This document shows positions 7,272-13,744 of a stretch of DNA of 13,744 nt, piece by piece. The translations under genes were made by a program, and so were the position numbers. The DNA lies in contig UWSL01000030.1 in the NCBI GenBank assembly GCA_900552975.1, positions 1-13,744 on the forward strand, written 5' to 3'. Within the stretch, counting starts at the first letter, position 1. Each line of letters starts with the position of its first letter. Source of the DNA: an uncultured Mycoplasmatota bacterium. Lineage in GTDB: Bacteria > Bacillota_I > Bacilli_A > RF39 > UBA660. The notes beneath the pieces are model-generated. The model worked only from the letters and a program-made list of their open reading frames with translations, did no database searches and was not told the origin of the DNA.

Positions 7272-7796
7272 TTATAAGTTCTGTAAAAATTCATCAAAAA
7301 ATTGTCTAACTTTTTGTGGTTTAGTAAACTTTAACAATCCCTTAGTCAACTTATAAAAATTTTCTAAATACAATAATTCTTCTTGGTTATCTGTATATTT
7401 CTTTAAATCCTCTAGTTTTATCGATTTTTTTAAATAAAATGGTCTTAATCTTTTATCTAATGGATCATACCCATCTATTTTGACGCGATACCAAGCTCCT
7501 ATGCCATCAACATATTCATATATCATTCCTGGACATTCATAGTCACAATAATATCTTTCTAAAACTTTAACAAAAGGTAAGTCAAAAGTCATTAAATCAG
7601 TTTCTTTATTCTTCCTTGTATCTTTTAAAATTTCATCATGAAAATTATTAGTTTCGATAACAACAATCTCATCATCTTTCTTAAAAACCTTAATAATAAC
7701 TCTTTCTTCTTTCTTTATTTTATCTTTTAATAAAGCTGCATAAACATTATGATGCATTAAATCAGTAAGTCCATAAAAATAATCTTTACGATACAT
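7272..7796 (-). CDS. Conserved-looking protein of unknown function cotranscribed with mutS
   Basis: I do not recognise this 174-residue protein. It is soluble-looking and charged, with an N-terminal MYRKDYFYGLTDLMHHNVYAALL, a central strand pair (ERVIIKVFKKDDEIVVIET), an aromatic/Cys patch ERYYCDYECPGMIYEYVDG and a Lys-rich helical C-terminus ending FDEFLQNL. The two cysteines in YCDYEC could bind metal but are only a single pair. The ATG at 7796 follows AAGAGG. The gene starts 18 bases after the mutS stop with no terminator between, so it is very likely in the mutS transcript and ends at a clear terminator. A DNA-repair role is only suggested by position. Confidence 0.8.
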   Translation of the reverse strand: MYRKDYFYGLTDLMHHNVYAALLKDKIKKEERVIIKVFKKDDEIVVIETNNFHDEILKDTRKNKETDLMTFDLPFVKVLERYYCDYECPGMIYEYVDGIGAWYRVKIDGYDPLDKRLRPFYLKKSIKLEDLKKYTDNQEELLYLENFYKLTKGLLKFTKPQKVRQFFDEFLQNL

Positions 7797-7814
7797 AAAA
7801 ACCTCTTCTTATTA

Positions 7815-10352
7815 TTATTTCTTTGATAATTCTTTCAATTCATATAGTAAATTCATTGCTTCCATTGGTGTTACTTTCAAAGGATCGATTTCTTCTAATT
7901 TATTTAACACTTCATTATTTTCAGAAGTTTCTGCAAAATCAAAAGCAACCTGCGTATTAAATGAAATCGGATGTTCTTTATCTTGATTCTCATACAAATT
8001 TAATATTTCTTGAGCTCGTCCTAATAGCTCTTTAGGCATTCCGGCTAATTTAGCAACATGAATACCATAACTACGATCAACAGCTCCTGGTTTTACCTTA
8101 TGCAAGAAAGTAACATTACCATCTTTTTCAATTGCTTCAACATGAACATTACATATTCCTTTATTTTTTTCAGCTAAAGATGTTAGTTCATGATAATGAG
8201 TACTGAATAAAGTTTTACAACCAATATTATTATTAACATATTCTAAGATAGCTTGAGCTAAACTCATTCCATCATATGTTGCTGTACCACGACCTAATTC
8301 ATCAAATAAGATAAGAGAATCACTTGTTGCATTGCAAATTGCCTTTTTTGCTTCTTTCATTTCAACCATAAATGTTGACTCTCCAGAAACTAAATCATCT
8401 GAAGCCCCAATTCTTGTAAATATCTTATCAAAAATTGGTAACTTACATACTTTAGCAGGTACAAAAGATCCCATCTGAGCCATTATAATAATAATTGCCA
8501 ATTGACGCATAAACGTTGATTTACCACTCATATTAGGACCCGTAATTAAAATCGTATTAACATCTTCATTCATCATACAATCATTGGCTACATATTCTTC
8601 TTTTGATACCTTTTCCACTACTGGATGACGACCATCAACAATTTCTACACGACTTTCATTTAATAATTCTGGTCTAACTAAATTATTTTCTTCTGAAACA
8701 ACCGCCAAACTAATAATTGCATCAAGTTCACTTAATGTTGCCGCAATCGCTTTCAAATTAAAGATTTCTTTTTTAATTTCTTCTTTAATTTCTAAGAATA
8801 AATTATATTCTAATTCTACAATTTTCTCTTCAGCATTTAATACCAAAGCTTCTTTTTCTTTAAGAAGTGGACTAATAAAACGCTCACAATTAGTTAATGT
8901 TTGTCTTCTCTCATAACCATATTCATCTTTAACTTGATCTACTTGACCTTTACTCACTTCAATATAATATCCAAAGACCTTTGTATATCCAACTTTTAAA
9001 TTTTTAATACCTGTTCGTTCTCTTTCTTGCTCTTCTAAAGAAGCAATAAACTCTTTACCACCACTTCTAATCGCTTTTAATTCATCAAGTTCTTTATTAT
9101 AACCATCTTTAATTAAATAACCTTCTTTTAAAGTAACTGGAGGCGTTTCATAAATACTTTTCTCTAACAAATCACATAATTCATCTTCGTCTTTAAAAGT
9201 CATATCAAAACCCAATTTTTCAACTCTTACCCTGATTTCTGGTAAAGTCTTTAAACTAGTCTTAATTTGTAACACATCACGTGCATTCAAACTACCAGTT
9301 GTTGCTTTCCCACACAATCTTTCTAAATCGTAAACATCATAAAGCAAATTACGAAGTTCTTCTTTAATAATAAATTCATCACGTAACTTATCAATCATAT
9401 CATAACGTTTGATAATCTCTTGAGAATCCTTTAAAGGATTCATCAACCAACTCTTTAAGCAACGACTTCCCATTGCTGTCTTCGTTTTATCTAAAAGCCA
9501 AATCAAACTATAAGTACGTTCCTTTAATCTTAAAGTTTCAACTAATTCTAAATTACGAACGGTATGAACATCCATTTCTAAATATAAATCAGGATTAACA
9601 ATATTAGCACTTTTAATATGTGACAAATCTTTTAATTGACGGACTACCAAATAATAAAACAAATGCTTAATACCTGTAATAAAACGCATATCATGAATAT
9701 TCTTATATAAATATTCATACCCCTTTTCTAAATAATCATTTGAATAAGTAATATCAATTCCATAATTATCTTTTAAAGTTGCAAAAAAAGTATCACTATT
9801 ATCAGCCAAAACTACTTCTTTAATTCCTAAATTTAAAATACTATTTAATAAACTTTCTTGATCATGTTTTATTTCTAAAATATTTAAAGAACCAGTTGAT
9901 ATATCACTATACGTTAAAATATAACTATTATTAAAATCTAAAACACTTCCAATATAGTTATTATCATGTTCTGATAACATTTCATAGTCAACAACTGTTC
10001 CTTTACTTATAACTTGAACAACACCTCTTTTGACCATTCCTTTAGCTTGTTTAGGATCTTCTAATTGTTCGCATAACGCAACTTTATAGCCTTTACTAAC
10101 TAATTTTTCAATATAAGGACGTACACTATGAAAAGGTACTCCACACATTGGAACACGTTCATCTAACCCAGCATTTTTACCAGTCAACGTAAGCTCTAAC
10201 TCACGACTACATAAAATACCATCTTCAAAAAAAAGTTCATAAAAATCTCCCAAACGATAAAACAATAATTCATCAGGATATTGATCCTTTATTTCCATAT
10301 ATTGTTTCATTCCTGGACTTAATTTACTTCTATCTACTTCTAATCTCTTCAT
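7815..10352 (-). CDS. mutS: DNA mismatch repair protein MutS
   Basis: This is full-length MutS (845 residues from the ATG at 10352; a GTG at 10361 would add 3). Numbering below includes those 3. The mismatch-reading motif GDFYELFFED has Phe40-Tyr41-Glu42 near the N-terminus. The ATPase has Walker A GPNMSGKST (608-616), STFMVEM (662-668), Walker B LILFDELGRGT (683-693) and STHYHEL (720-726). The C-terminal dimer region has DRSYGIHVAKLAGMP (762-776). A long C-terminal tail follows, as expected for MutS1. It binds base mismatches as a dimer and recruits MutL, but no mutL follows here; an unknown gene takes that place. The ATG is preferred because GGTG lies just upstream. Its own extended -10 promoter lies 16 bases before it. 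Confidence 0.98.
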   Translation of the reverse strand: MKRLEVDRSKLSPGMKQYMEIKDQYPDELLFYRLGDFYELFFEDGILCSRELELTLTGKNAGLDERVPMCGVPFHSVRPYIEKLVSKGYKVALCEQLEDPKQAKGMVKRGVVQVISKGTVVDYEMLSEHDNNYIGSVLDFNNSYILTYSDISTGSLNILEIKHDQESLLNSILNLGIKEVVLADNSDTFFATLKDNYGIDITYSNDYLEKGYEYLYKNIHDMRFITGIKHLFYYLVVRQLKDLSHIKSANIVNPDLYLEMDVHTVRNLELVETLRLKERTYSLIWLLDKTKTAMGSRCLKSWLMNPLKDSQEIIKRYDMIDKLRDEFIIKEELRNLLYDVYDLERLCGKATTGSLNARDVLQIKTSLKTLPEIRVRVEKLGFDMTFKDEDELCDLLEKSIYETPPVTLKEGYLIKDGYNKELDELKAIRSGGKEFIASLEEQERERTGIKNLKVGYTKVFGYYIEVSKGQVDQVKDEYGYERRQTLTNCERFISPLLKEKEALVLNAEEKIVELEYNLFLEIKEEIKKEIFNLKAIAATLSELDAIISLAVVSEENNLVRPELLNESRVEIVDGRHPVVEKVSKEEYVANDCMMNEDVNTILITGPNMSGKSTFMRQLAIIIIMAQMGSFVPAKVCKLPIFDKIFTRIGASDDLVSGESTFMVEMKEAKKAICNATSDSLILFDELGRGTATYDGMSLAQAILEYVNNNIGCKTLFSTHYHELTSLAEKNKGICNVHVEAIEKDGNVTFLHKVKPGAVDRSYGIHVAKLAGMPKELLGRAQEILNLYENQDKEHPISFNTQVAFDFAETSENNEVLNKLEEIDPLKVTPMEAMNLLYELKELSKK

Positions 10353-10368
10353 ATCCACCACAAAGGTT

Positions 10369-10377
10369 ATTATAACA
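10369..10377 (-). promoter_or_regulatory. Extended -10 promoter of mutS
   Basis: On the minus strand this reads TGTTATAAT, with -10 TATAAT at 10369-10374, 16 bases before the ATG at 10352. The -35 position falls in the T-run and stem of the upstream terminator and is not a consensus match. Confidence 0.6.
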
Positions 10378-10387
10378 AAGTAATCAC

Positions 10388-10418
10388 AAAAAAAGAAGAG
10401 TTTTCTTACCTACTCTTC
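10388..10418 (-). terminator. Rho-independent terminator overlapping the end of the 10410-11414 gene
   Basis: The minus-strand hairpin has perfect arms GAAGAGT/ACTCTTC (10412-10418 with 10395-10401), a 10-base loop, then seven T. The last two Glu codons and the first base of the TAG stop form the left arm, as in xseB. Confidence 0.8.
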
Positions 10419-11414
10419 ATTTATAATATAAGGATCATCAGCACTACCTGAACCACTCATATTTTTAACTAAAACATTAATAACTGGTCTTACTCCAACT
10501 GTTTCATTTTTACTAACAGAACCAATAATTCCTTCATTTTTAACAGCCCAAACACCGCCAGTATCATTTTCATTCATCGTTAAATAAGTTCCATATAAAT
10601 AACTTTCTTTAGTAATCTTATTTCCTTTATTAATACTCATAATTTCATTAACACTTAAAGTTCCAACTTTACCATACCAATAACCATTAAAATTAACTAA
10701 ACTATTATTAAAATCTTCCCCATATGAACTATATTCTTGATTATCAAAATCTTTTTCAACAATATAATCAACACCACTCAAATTAGCATTAAACCAATTA
10801 TTCAATGAATTATATAAATTACTATTCAAATAATCAGTATCTCCATAATTTATATCATCTAAAACTGAATCTAAAACTAAGCGATAAGTCCCATCACCAT
10901 TTATACGAACAATTCTAAAAGTTAAGTAATTAACTCTTACATAATTATTATCAGCAGTACTTTTAAAATAATAAGAAATCCCATCATTATCTGGAATAGT
11001 TTCAAGAGAATTTAAATCAATTTGTGATTTTGCTTCATCAACATTAAATACTAAGTCACAAGTTATATCTTTATCTATCTTAGTTATATAAGCTATTCTA
11101 TCTTCTATATTATAACCAAAATTACCACCATCACAAGTTATATAAGCCGTTTTATAATTACTATCTATAACGTCTGTAAAAGTACTACCAACAACTTTTT
11201 TTACATAAACAGACTGATAACCATTTTCAATATTTATCTTTATTGTATGTTCTTGATCATATTCATTAATAGAATAGGAAGTATTTAACCCAATCACTAA
11301 AGAAAGACCAATTACTAAAGCATAAACACTTTTACGTAAATCCCAATGAAAATTAATTTTCCTTTCCTTACCTTGTATCTTAGCTAATTCTTTTTCGATA
11401 TTAAATCTCTCCAT
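10410..11414 (-). CDS. Membrane-anchored surface protein with WxIxRINGDG-type domain
   Basis: The 334-residue protein starts with a basic cytoplasmic tail (1-27) and one transmembrane helix at about 28-45 (KSVYALVIGLSLVIGLNTSY), leaving the rest outside. The C-terminal half matches a domain common in surface proteins of gut Bacillota (resembling DUF6273-type domains): TFRIVRINGDGTYRLVLDS (165-183), YLNSNLYNSLNNWFN (195-209), VGTLSVNEIMSIN (250-262), VWAVKNEGIIGSVSKNETVGVRPVINV (298-314 region) and a closing GSGSADDPYIIN. There is no LPXTG-type sorting signal at the C-terminus, so anchoring is by the N-terminal helix. The start is well supported by GGAGGG 6 bases upstream. The role is unknown. 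The domain call is from memory of the pattern. Confidence 0.85.
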   Translation of the reverse strand: MERFNIEKELAKIQGKERKINFHWDLRKSVYALVIGLSLVIGLNTSYSINEYDQEHTIKINIENGYQSVYVKKVVGSTFTDVIDSNYKTAYITCDGGNFGYNIEDRIAYITKIDKDITCDLVFNVDEAKSQIDLNSLETIPDNDGISYYFKSTADNNYVRVNYLTFRIVRINGDGTYRLVLDSVLDDINYGDTDYLNSNLYNSLNNWFNANLSGVDYIVEKDFDNQEYSSYGEDFNNSLVNFNGYWYGKVGTLSVNEIMSINKGNKITKESYLYGTYLTMNENDTGGVWAVKNEGIIGSVSKNETVGVRPVINVLVKNMSGSGSADDPYIINEE

Positions 11415-11438
11415 AACTAGCCCTCCATATCATAATTA

Positions 11439-11467
11439 ATATTACTATAATATTGCTAAAAAATCAA
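11439..11467 (-). promoter_or_regulatory. Possible promoter of the 10410-11414 gene
   Basis: On the minus strand: TTGATT (11462-11467), 17-base spacer, TAATAT (11439-11444). The -10 is only a partial match. The region between the preceding terminator and the start codon must hold the promoter if the terminator is efficient. An alternative -10 is TATGAT (11429-11434), which lacks a -35. Confidence 0.35.
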
Positions 11468-11473
11468 CCAATG

Positions 11474-11497
11474 AAAAAAAGAATCATCAGATTCTTT
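11474..11497 (-). terminator. Rho-independent terminator after the 25-residue gene
   Basis: The minus-strand perfect hairpin is AAAGAATC-TGAT-GATTCTTT (11490-11497 with 11478-11485), followed by seven T (overlapping the right arm). The first two bases of the stem are part of the TAA stop of the small gene (11496-11498). Confidence 0.85.
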
Positions 11498-11573
11498 ATG
11501 TACTAAATACAACCAAAAGAGCTAACATCGACAATAAGAAAATAACTAAATATCTCTTTTTACTTTCTATCAT
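11496..11573 (-). CDS. 25-residue single-span membrane microprotein
   Basis: This short frame is ATG at 11573 to TAA at 11496-11498. The product begins MIESKKRYLVIF and continues LLSMLALLVVFST: a positively charged N-terminus (KKR) followed by about 17 uninterrupted hydrophobic residues, fitting a single transmembrane helix with the N-terminus inside. Support for a real gene: GGATGG about 6-10 bases upstream of the ATG, a promoter with -35 and -10 at correct spacing just before it, and a perfect terminator starting within the stop codon. It is therefore its own transcription unit of about 120 bases. It has no neighbour in an operon. It could be a regulatory membrane peptide, a partner of a membrane protein, or a type I toxin-like peptide. 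I see no antisense RNA promoter. The function is unknown. Confidence 0.7.
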   Translation of the reverse strand: MIESKKRYLVIFLLSMLALLVVFST

Positions 11574-11665
11574 GAATTCCATCCTTTCAAGTTCATTTTC
11601 AATTATACACATACCACAGATGTAATTCAACATTCACTTCAAAATATTAGCTTATTTGACGTCAA
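11574..11665 (-). other. Intergenic region between the HD gene and the microprotein
   Basis: It contains the microprotein promoter and ribosome binding site, and a perfect 10-base palindrome TTGACGTCAA (11656-11665) directly after the HD gene stop. I see no convincing terminator for the upstream PDZ-Lon/HD pair, so some transcription may read through into the microprotein. Confidence 0.5.
11602..11630 (-). promoter_or_regulatory. Promoter of the 25-residue gene
   Basis: On the minus strand: TTGAAT (11625-11630), exactly 17-base spacer, TATAAT (11602-11607). It lies 28 bases before the ATG at 11573. Together with the xseA promoter, it is one of the two best two-element matches in the window. 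Confidence 0.65.
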
Positions 11666-12301
11666 TTATTTTAAGTTTTTCTCTTTTAAAACATGATGAT
11701 GAAATCTTTTATCAAAAGATTGCTTTAATTTACTTGGAACAACTTTAATACTCGGAAGTTCTTGACAACTATTAAATTTATCAACTAAAGTTACAATAAA
11801 ACCTTCTTTGTATCTTGGGGGAACTATATTTAAAGGAAACATATGTCTTTTAATAGAATTCGTTATTTTTTTATCTTCTAATTCTGGAAAATATTTAACA
11901 TAATTTTTCGAAGCAGCTAAAGCATGCGTAAAACCATGTTTTTTAAATAAAGAATGTTTTGTTCTAACTTCAATCAAATATTTTCCACCATCTAAATCTT
12001 CTAAATCTTTCGAATACATCCACGACCAAGGATAAAAGTCATGTAATAAACCAGCAATCGCACAAACACGTTCATCAGCTTTAAAAATTCTTCCTAATAA
12101 AAATGAACGAAAAGACACTAAAACTGAATGCTCCCAAACAGTTATATTATGATGATGAGGAAACAATTTTCTTTTTTGGAATTCATCATTTCGTAATATA
12201 GGTTCCACTATTTCATACCATTTTGGAAAGAAAGGATTCTTAACAATTTGATAATCTATATCTTTTATAACATCTTCACTATAATATTTCTTCATAATCA
12301 T
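11666..12301 (-). CDS. HD-domain metal-dependent phosphohydrolase-like protein
   Basis: The 211-residue soluble protein has HD-superfamily metal ligands in order: His58 in TVWEHSVLVS, His87-Asp88 in AGLLHDFYPW, further histidines His126 (GFTHALAA) and His153 (IKRHMFPLN), and Asp174 in VTLVDKFNS. Extra His clusters (HHH at 49-51 and 201-203) are unusual. HD proteins cleave phosphoester bonds in nucleotides or nucleic acids; the substrate is unknown. The gene overlaps the PDZ-Lon stop by ATGA (ATG at 12301, TGA at 12298-12300), indicating translational coupling. A second ATG at 12295 is an alternative start; the GGAAGG upstream fits either. It shares the transcript of the PDZ-Lon gene. I am confident of the superfamily but not of the role. 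Confidence 0.9.
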   Translation of the reverse strand: MIMKKYYSEDVIKDIDYQIVKNPFFPKWYEIVEPILRNDEFQKRKLFPHHHNITVWEHSVLVSFRSFLLGRIFKADERVCAIAGLLHDFYPWSWMYSKDLEDLDGGKYLIEVRTKHSLFKKHGFTHALAASKNYVKYFPELEDKKITNSIKRHMFPLNIVPPRYKEGFIVTLVDKFNSCQELPSIKVVPSKLKQSFDKRFHHHVLKEKNLK

Positions 12302-13308
12302 TTTCCTTCCAAATAATCAATAGCATCCTGTAACGTTTCAACACGAACAATTTCGATGTCATATTTTTTCTTTTTCTTAACTTCCATCGCTTCATCATAA
12401 TTTTCTGCAGGAACTAAAAAGACATCGGCTTTATCTTTAACTGCTCCCATAATTTTAAATTTAACGCCACCAATTTCACCAACATTACCTGCTTCATCAA
12501 TTGTTCCTGTTCCAACAACTTTTTTACCATTTGTTAAATCTTGATCAGTCAAAGCATTATATATCATAAGTGACATCATAAGTCCTCCACTTGGGCCTGA
12601 TTCACTTGTTTTAGAATCAATCTTAACTTTTTTTTCAGAATCAATATCATAAGTCGTTAATGACATCAAACCAATTTTTGGTCCATCTTCAGTATCATAG
12701 ACTTTAGCTGTAACATCAACTTTCTTTTCATCACGTAAAACCTTTAACTTAATACCGTCTCCGGCCTTTTTAGTTTTAACAATTTCTACCACTTTTTCTA
12801 AATTTTCAACAGTTTCTCCATCACATTCAATGATATCATCACCAATTTTAATATCTGTCTCAGCTTCTTTATCAACATAAACAACCGAATTATTTATCTT
12901 ACTAATTGTATACTTAGTTCCCGAAGCATTCAAAGCAGCTAAAGTTGCAGCATTTTTACTCTGCTCTAAATAAATTTTATCTCGCAAATTAGAGTCTTCT
13001 AATGTTTCATTTTCATATATTAAATCACTTACTTTCAAGACTTCCCAATCTGGTATTATTAAACCTGCTAAAACATATAAAACACTTCCCTGAGAAACTT
13101 CTACATAAGCCATATTAAAAGATCCTTTAATATCTGGTTTCTTTCCATCAACAGTTATTCTATTACCTAAATCAATTGTTCCCCCTGGCATTTCAACTTC
13201 ATAAGGTAACCTAACAAAATTTACTACAAAAAATATAATAAGTATTAAAAGAAACAACCAATTTTCTTTAATAAATTTTTTTAAACCAGCATATATCTTA
13301 TTAAACAT
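12298..13308 (-). CDS. PDZ-Lon membrane protease (YlbL/SepM family)
   Basis: The 336-residue protein has the full family layout: N-terminal membrane helix at about 17-32 (WLFLLILIIFFVVNFV), then the family signature around YEVEMPGGTIDLGNRI. A PDZ domain follows at about 132-205 (INNSVVYVDKEAETDIKIGD with GDDIIECDGETV), then a C-terminal S16 Lon-type protease domain. The catalytic serine is Ser240 in SESGPSGGLMMS, and the lysine of the dyad lies in GGVKFKIMGA (Lys283/285). The active site faces outside the cell. Known relatives are Bacillus YlbL, implicated in clearing the division inhibitor YneA, and streptococcal SepM, which trims a competence peptide; the substrate here is unknown. The ATG at 13308 has GAGGTGAT upstream. 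It is divergent from a YlbJ-like gene, recalling the ylbJ-ylbL neighbourhood of Bacillus. Confidence 0.95.
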   Translation of the reverse strand: MFNKIYAGLKKFIKENWLFLLILIIFFVVNFVRLPYEVEMPGGTIDLGNRITVDGKKPDIKGSFNMAYVEVSQGSVLYVLAGLIIPDWEVLKVSDLIYENETLEDSNLRDKIYLEQSKNAATLAALNASGTKYTISKINNSVVYVDKEAETDIKIGDDIIECDGETVENLEKVVEIVKTKKAGDGIKLKVLRDEKKVDVTAKVYDTEDGPKIGLMSLTTYDIDSEKKVKIDSKTSESGPSGGLMMSLMIYNALTDQDLTNGKKVVGTGTIDEAGNVGEIGGVKFKIMGAVKDKADVFLVPAENYDEAMEVKKKKKYDIEIVRVETLQDAIDYLEGK

Positions 13309-13348
13309 TATATCACCTCTTCAATTATATCATTTAAAAGGAAAATTT
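13309..13348. promoter_or_regulatory. Divergent promoter region between PDZ-Lon and YlbJ-like genes
   Basis: Only 40 bases separate the two start codons. On the minus strand an extended -10 TGATATAAT (-10 at 13324-13329) lies 15 bases before the PDZ-Lon ATG. On the plus strand the same bases read TTATAT and could be part of a weak -10, followed by AAAAGGA (13336-13342) as the ribosome binding site of the rightward gene. The minus-strand element is well supported, the plus-strand one is not. Confidence 0.5.
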
Positions 13349-13744
13349 ATGAAAAATATACTAAAACAAATAGTCTTATTGACAATTTTTTTATCAATTT
13401 TTTATTACTCCGTCAATTATAGCACATATATTTCTAAACAAATCATCTATTCTTGTGAAATTTGGTTAAAGAAAGTCGTTCCTTCTCTTTTTCTCTCCTT
13501 TATCTTAATAGACCTTTTAATAAATTCATCTCTACCATACTACCTTAATAAATACCTAAAAATTAATATTATCTATCTTATAAGTATTTTAGCAGGATCT
13601 CCATCAAATGCTTACATTCTCAAAAATTATAACCAAGACATAACTAAAATTATAAGCATCAATAAATATCCTTCACTTATTTTTACTTATAATTTTCTTA
13701 AAGTTATTTTCAATTCTCATATTGCTATAAAATTTATATTAATA
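13349..13744 (+). CDS. YlbJ-like integral membrane protein, partial (C-terminus outside window)
   Basis: This is the only plus-strand gene, an open frame from the ATG at 13349 to the right edge (132 codons, no stop). It is strongly hydrophobic, with helices at about 5-20, 44-58 and 72-84. Two features match the YlbJ/nucleoside-recognition ('gate') family: an amphipathic stretch CEIWLKKVVPSLFLSFILID (36-55), and the small-residue motif AGSPSNAYILK (82-92), equivalent to the SGxPSxA motif seen in YlbJ. Bacillus YlbJ (SpoVV) moves dipicolinic acid during sporulation, but homologues in non-sporulating lineages have other or unknown roles. Adjacency to a YlbL-type protease supports the call. AAAAGGA lies 6-7 bases upstream of the ATG. 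The rest of the protein is needed for certainty. Confidence 0.7.
   Translation, partial: MKNILKQIVLLTIFLSIFYYSVNYSTYISKQIIYSCEIWLKKVVPSLFLSFILIDLLINSSLPYYLNKYLKINIIYLISILAGSPSNAYILKNYNQDITKIISINKYPSLIFTYNFLKVIFNSHIAIKFILI

Noticed and set aside
11415..11573. Type I toxin-antitoxin pair around the 25-residue peptide
   Set aside because: I looked on the plus strand for an antisense RNA and found no promoter with two good elements. The hairpin has no T-run on that strand. The peptide alone does not establish a toxin.
1..13744. Mobile element, CRISPR array, tRNA or rRNA
   Set aside because: No transposase, integrase, long terminal inverted repeats, regularly spaced direct repeats or cloverleaf structure was seen on either strand. 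The genes are tightly packed with ordinary spacing.

Overview
The window is very AT-rich DNA read with the standard bacterial code: TGG encodes Trp and TGA serves as a stop. Gene density, low GC and gene content (NusB, exonuclease VII, MutS, a YlbL/SepM-type PDZ-Lon protease beside a YlbJ-like membrane protein) point to a low-GC Bacillota, probably an uncultured gut-type Bacilli/'RF39-like' or related lineage. I cannot name the species. I see no mobile element, CRISPR array, tRNA or rRNA. This looks like a small, compact core chromosome region.

Almost everything is transcribed on the minus strand, so the order below follows transcription from right to left. At the far right, a YlbJ-like membrane protein (plus strand, cut by the window edge) diverges from a PDZ-Lon protease gene, which overlaps an HD-domain hydrolase gene by ATGA. 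Next comes a 25-residue single-span membrane microprotein with its own promoter, ribosome binding site and terminator. It is followed by a membrane-anchored surface protein and by mutS with a short unknown gene 18 bases downstream. Then come a protein that looks like four tandem MazF/PemK-fold repeats, nusB, a transglutaminase-like gene and xseA-xseB. The left end holds two consecutive membrane-anchored WG-repeat-type proteins, the last one running off the left edge.

The regulatory layout is very regular. Most genes or gene pairs are bounded by a small A/U-rich hairpin with a U-run that starts at or within the last codons of the gene. A promoter follows at once, with a strong extended -10 element (TGnTATAAT) and a poor -35, only about 15 to 28 bases before the next start codon, so 5' leaders are very short.

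The most interesting items are the MazF-fold tandem-repeat protein, the stand-alone 25-residue membrane peptide, the unknown gene cotranscribed with mutS where mutL is often found, the HD hydrolase coupled to the PDZ-Lon protease, and the repeated promoter/terminator architecture. I found no clear new multi-gene defence or mobile system.
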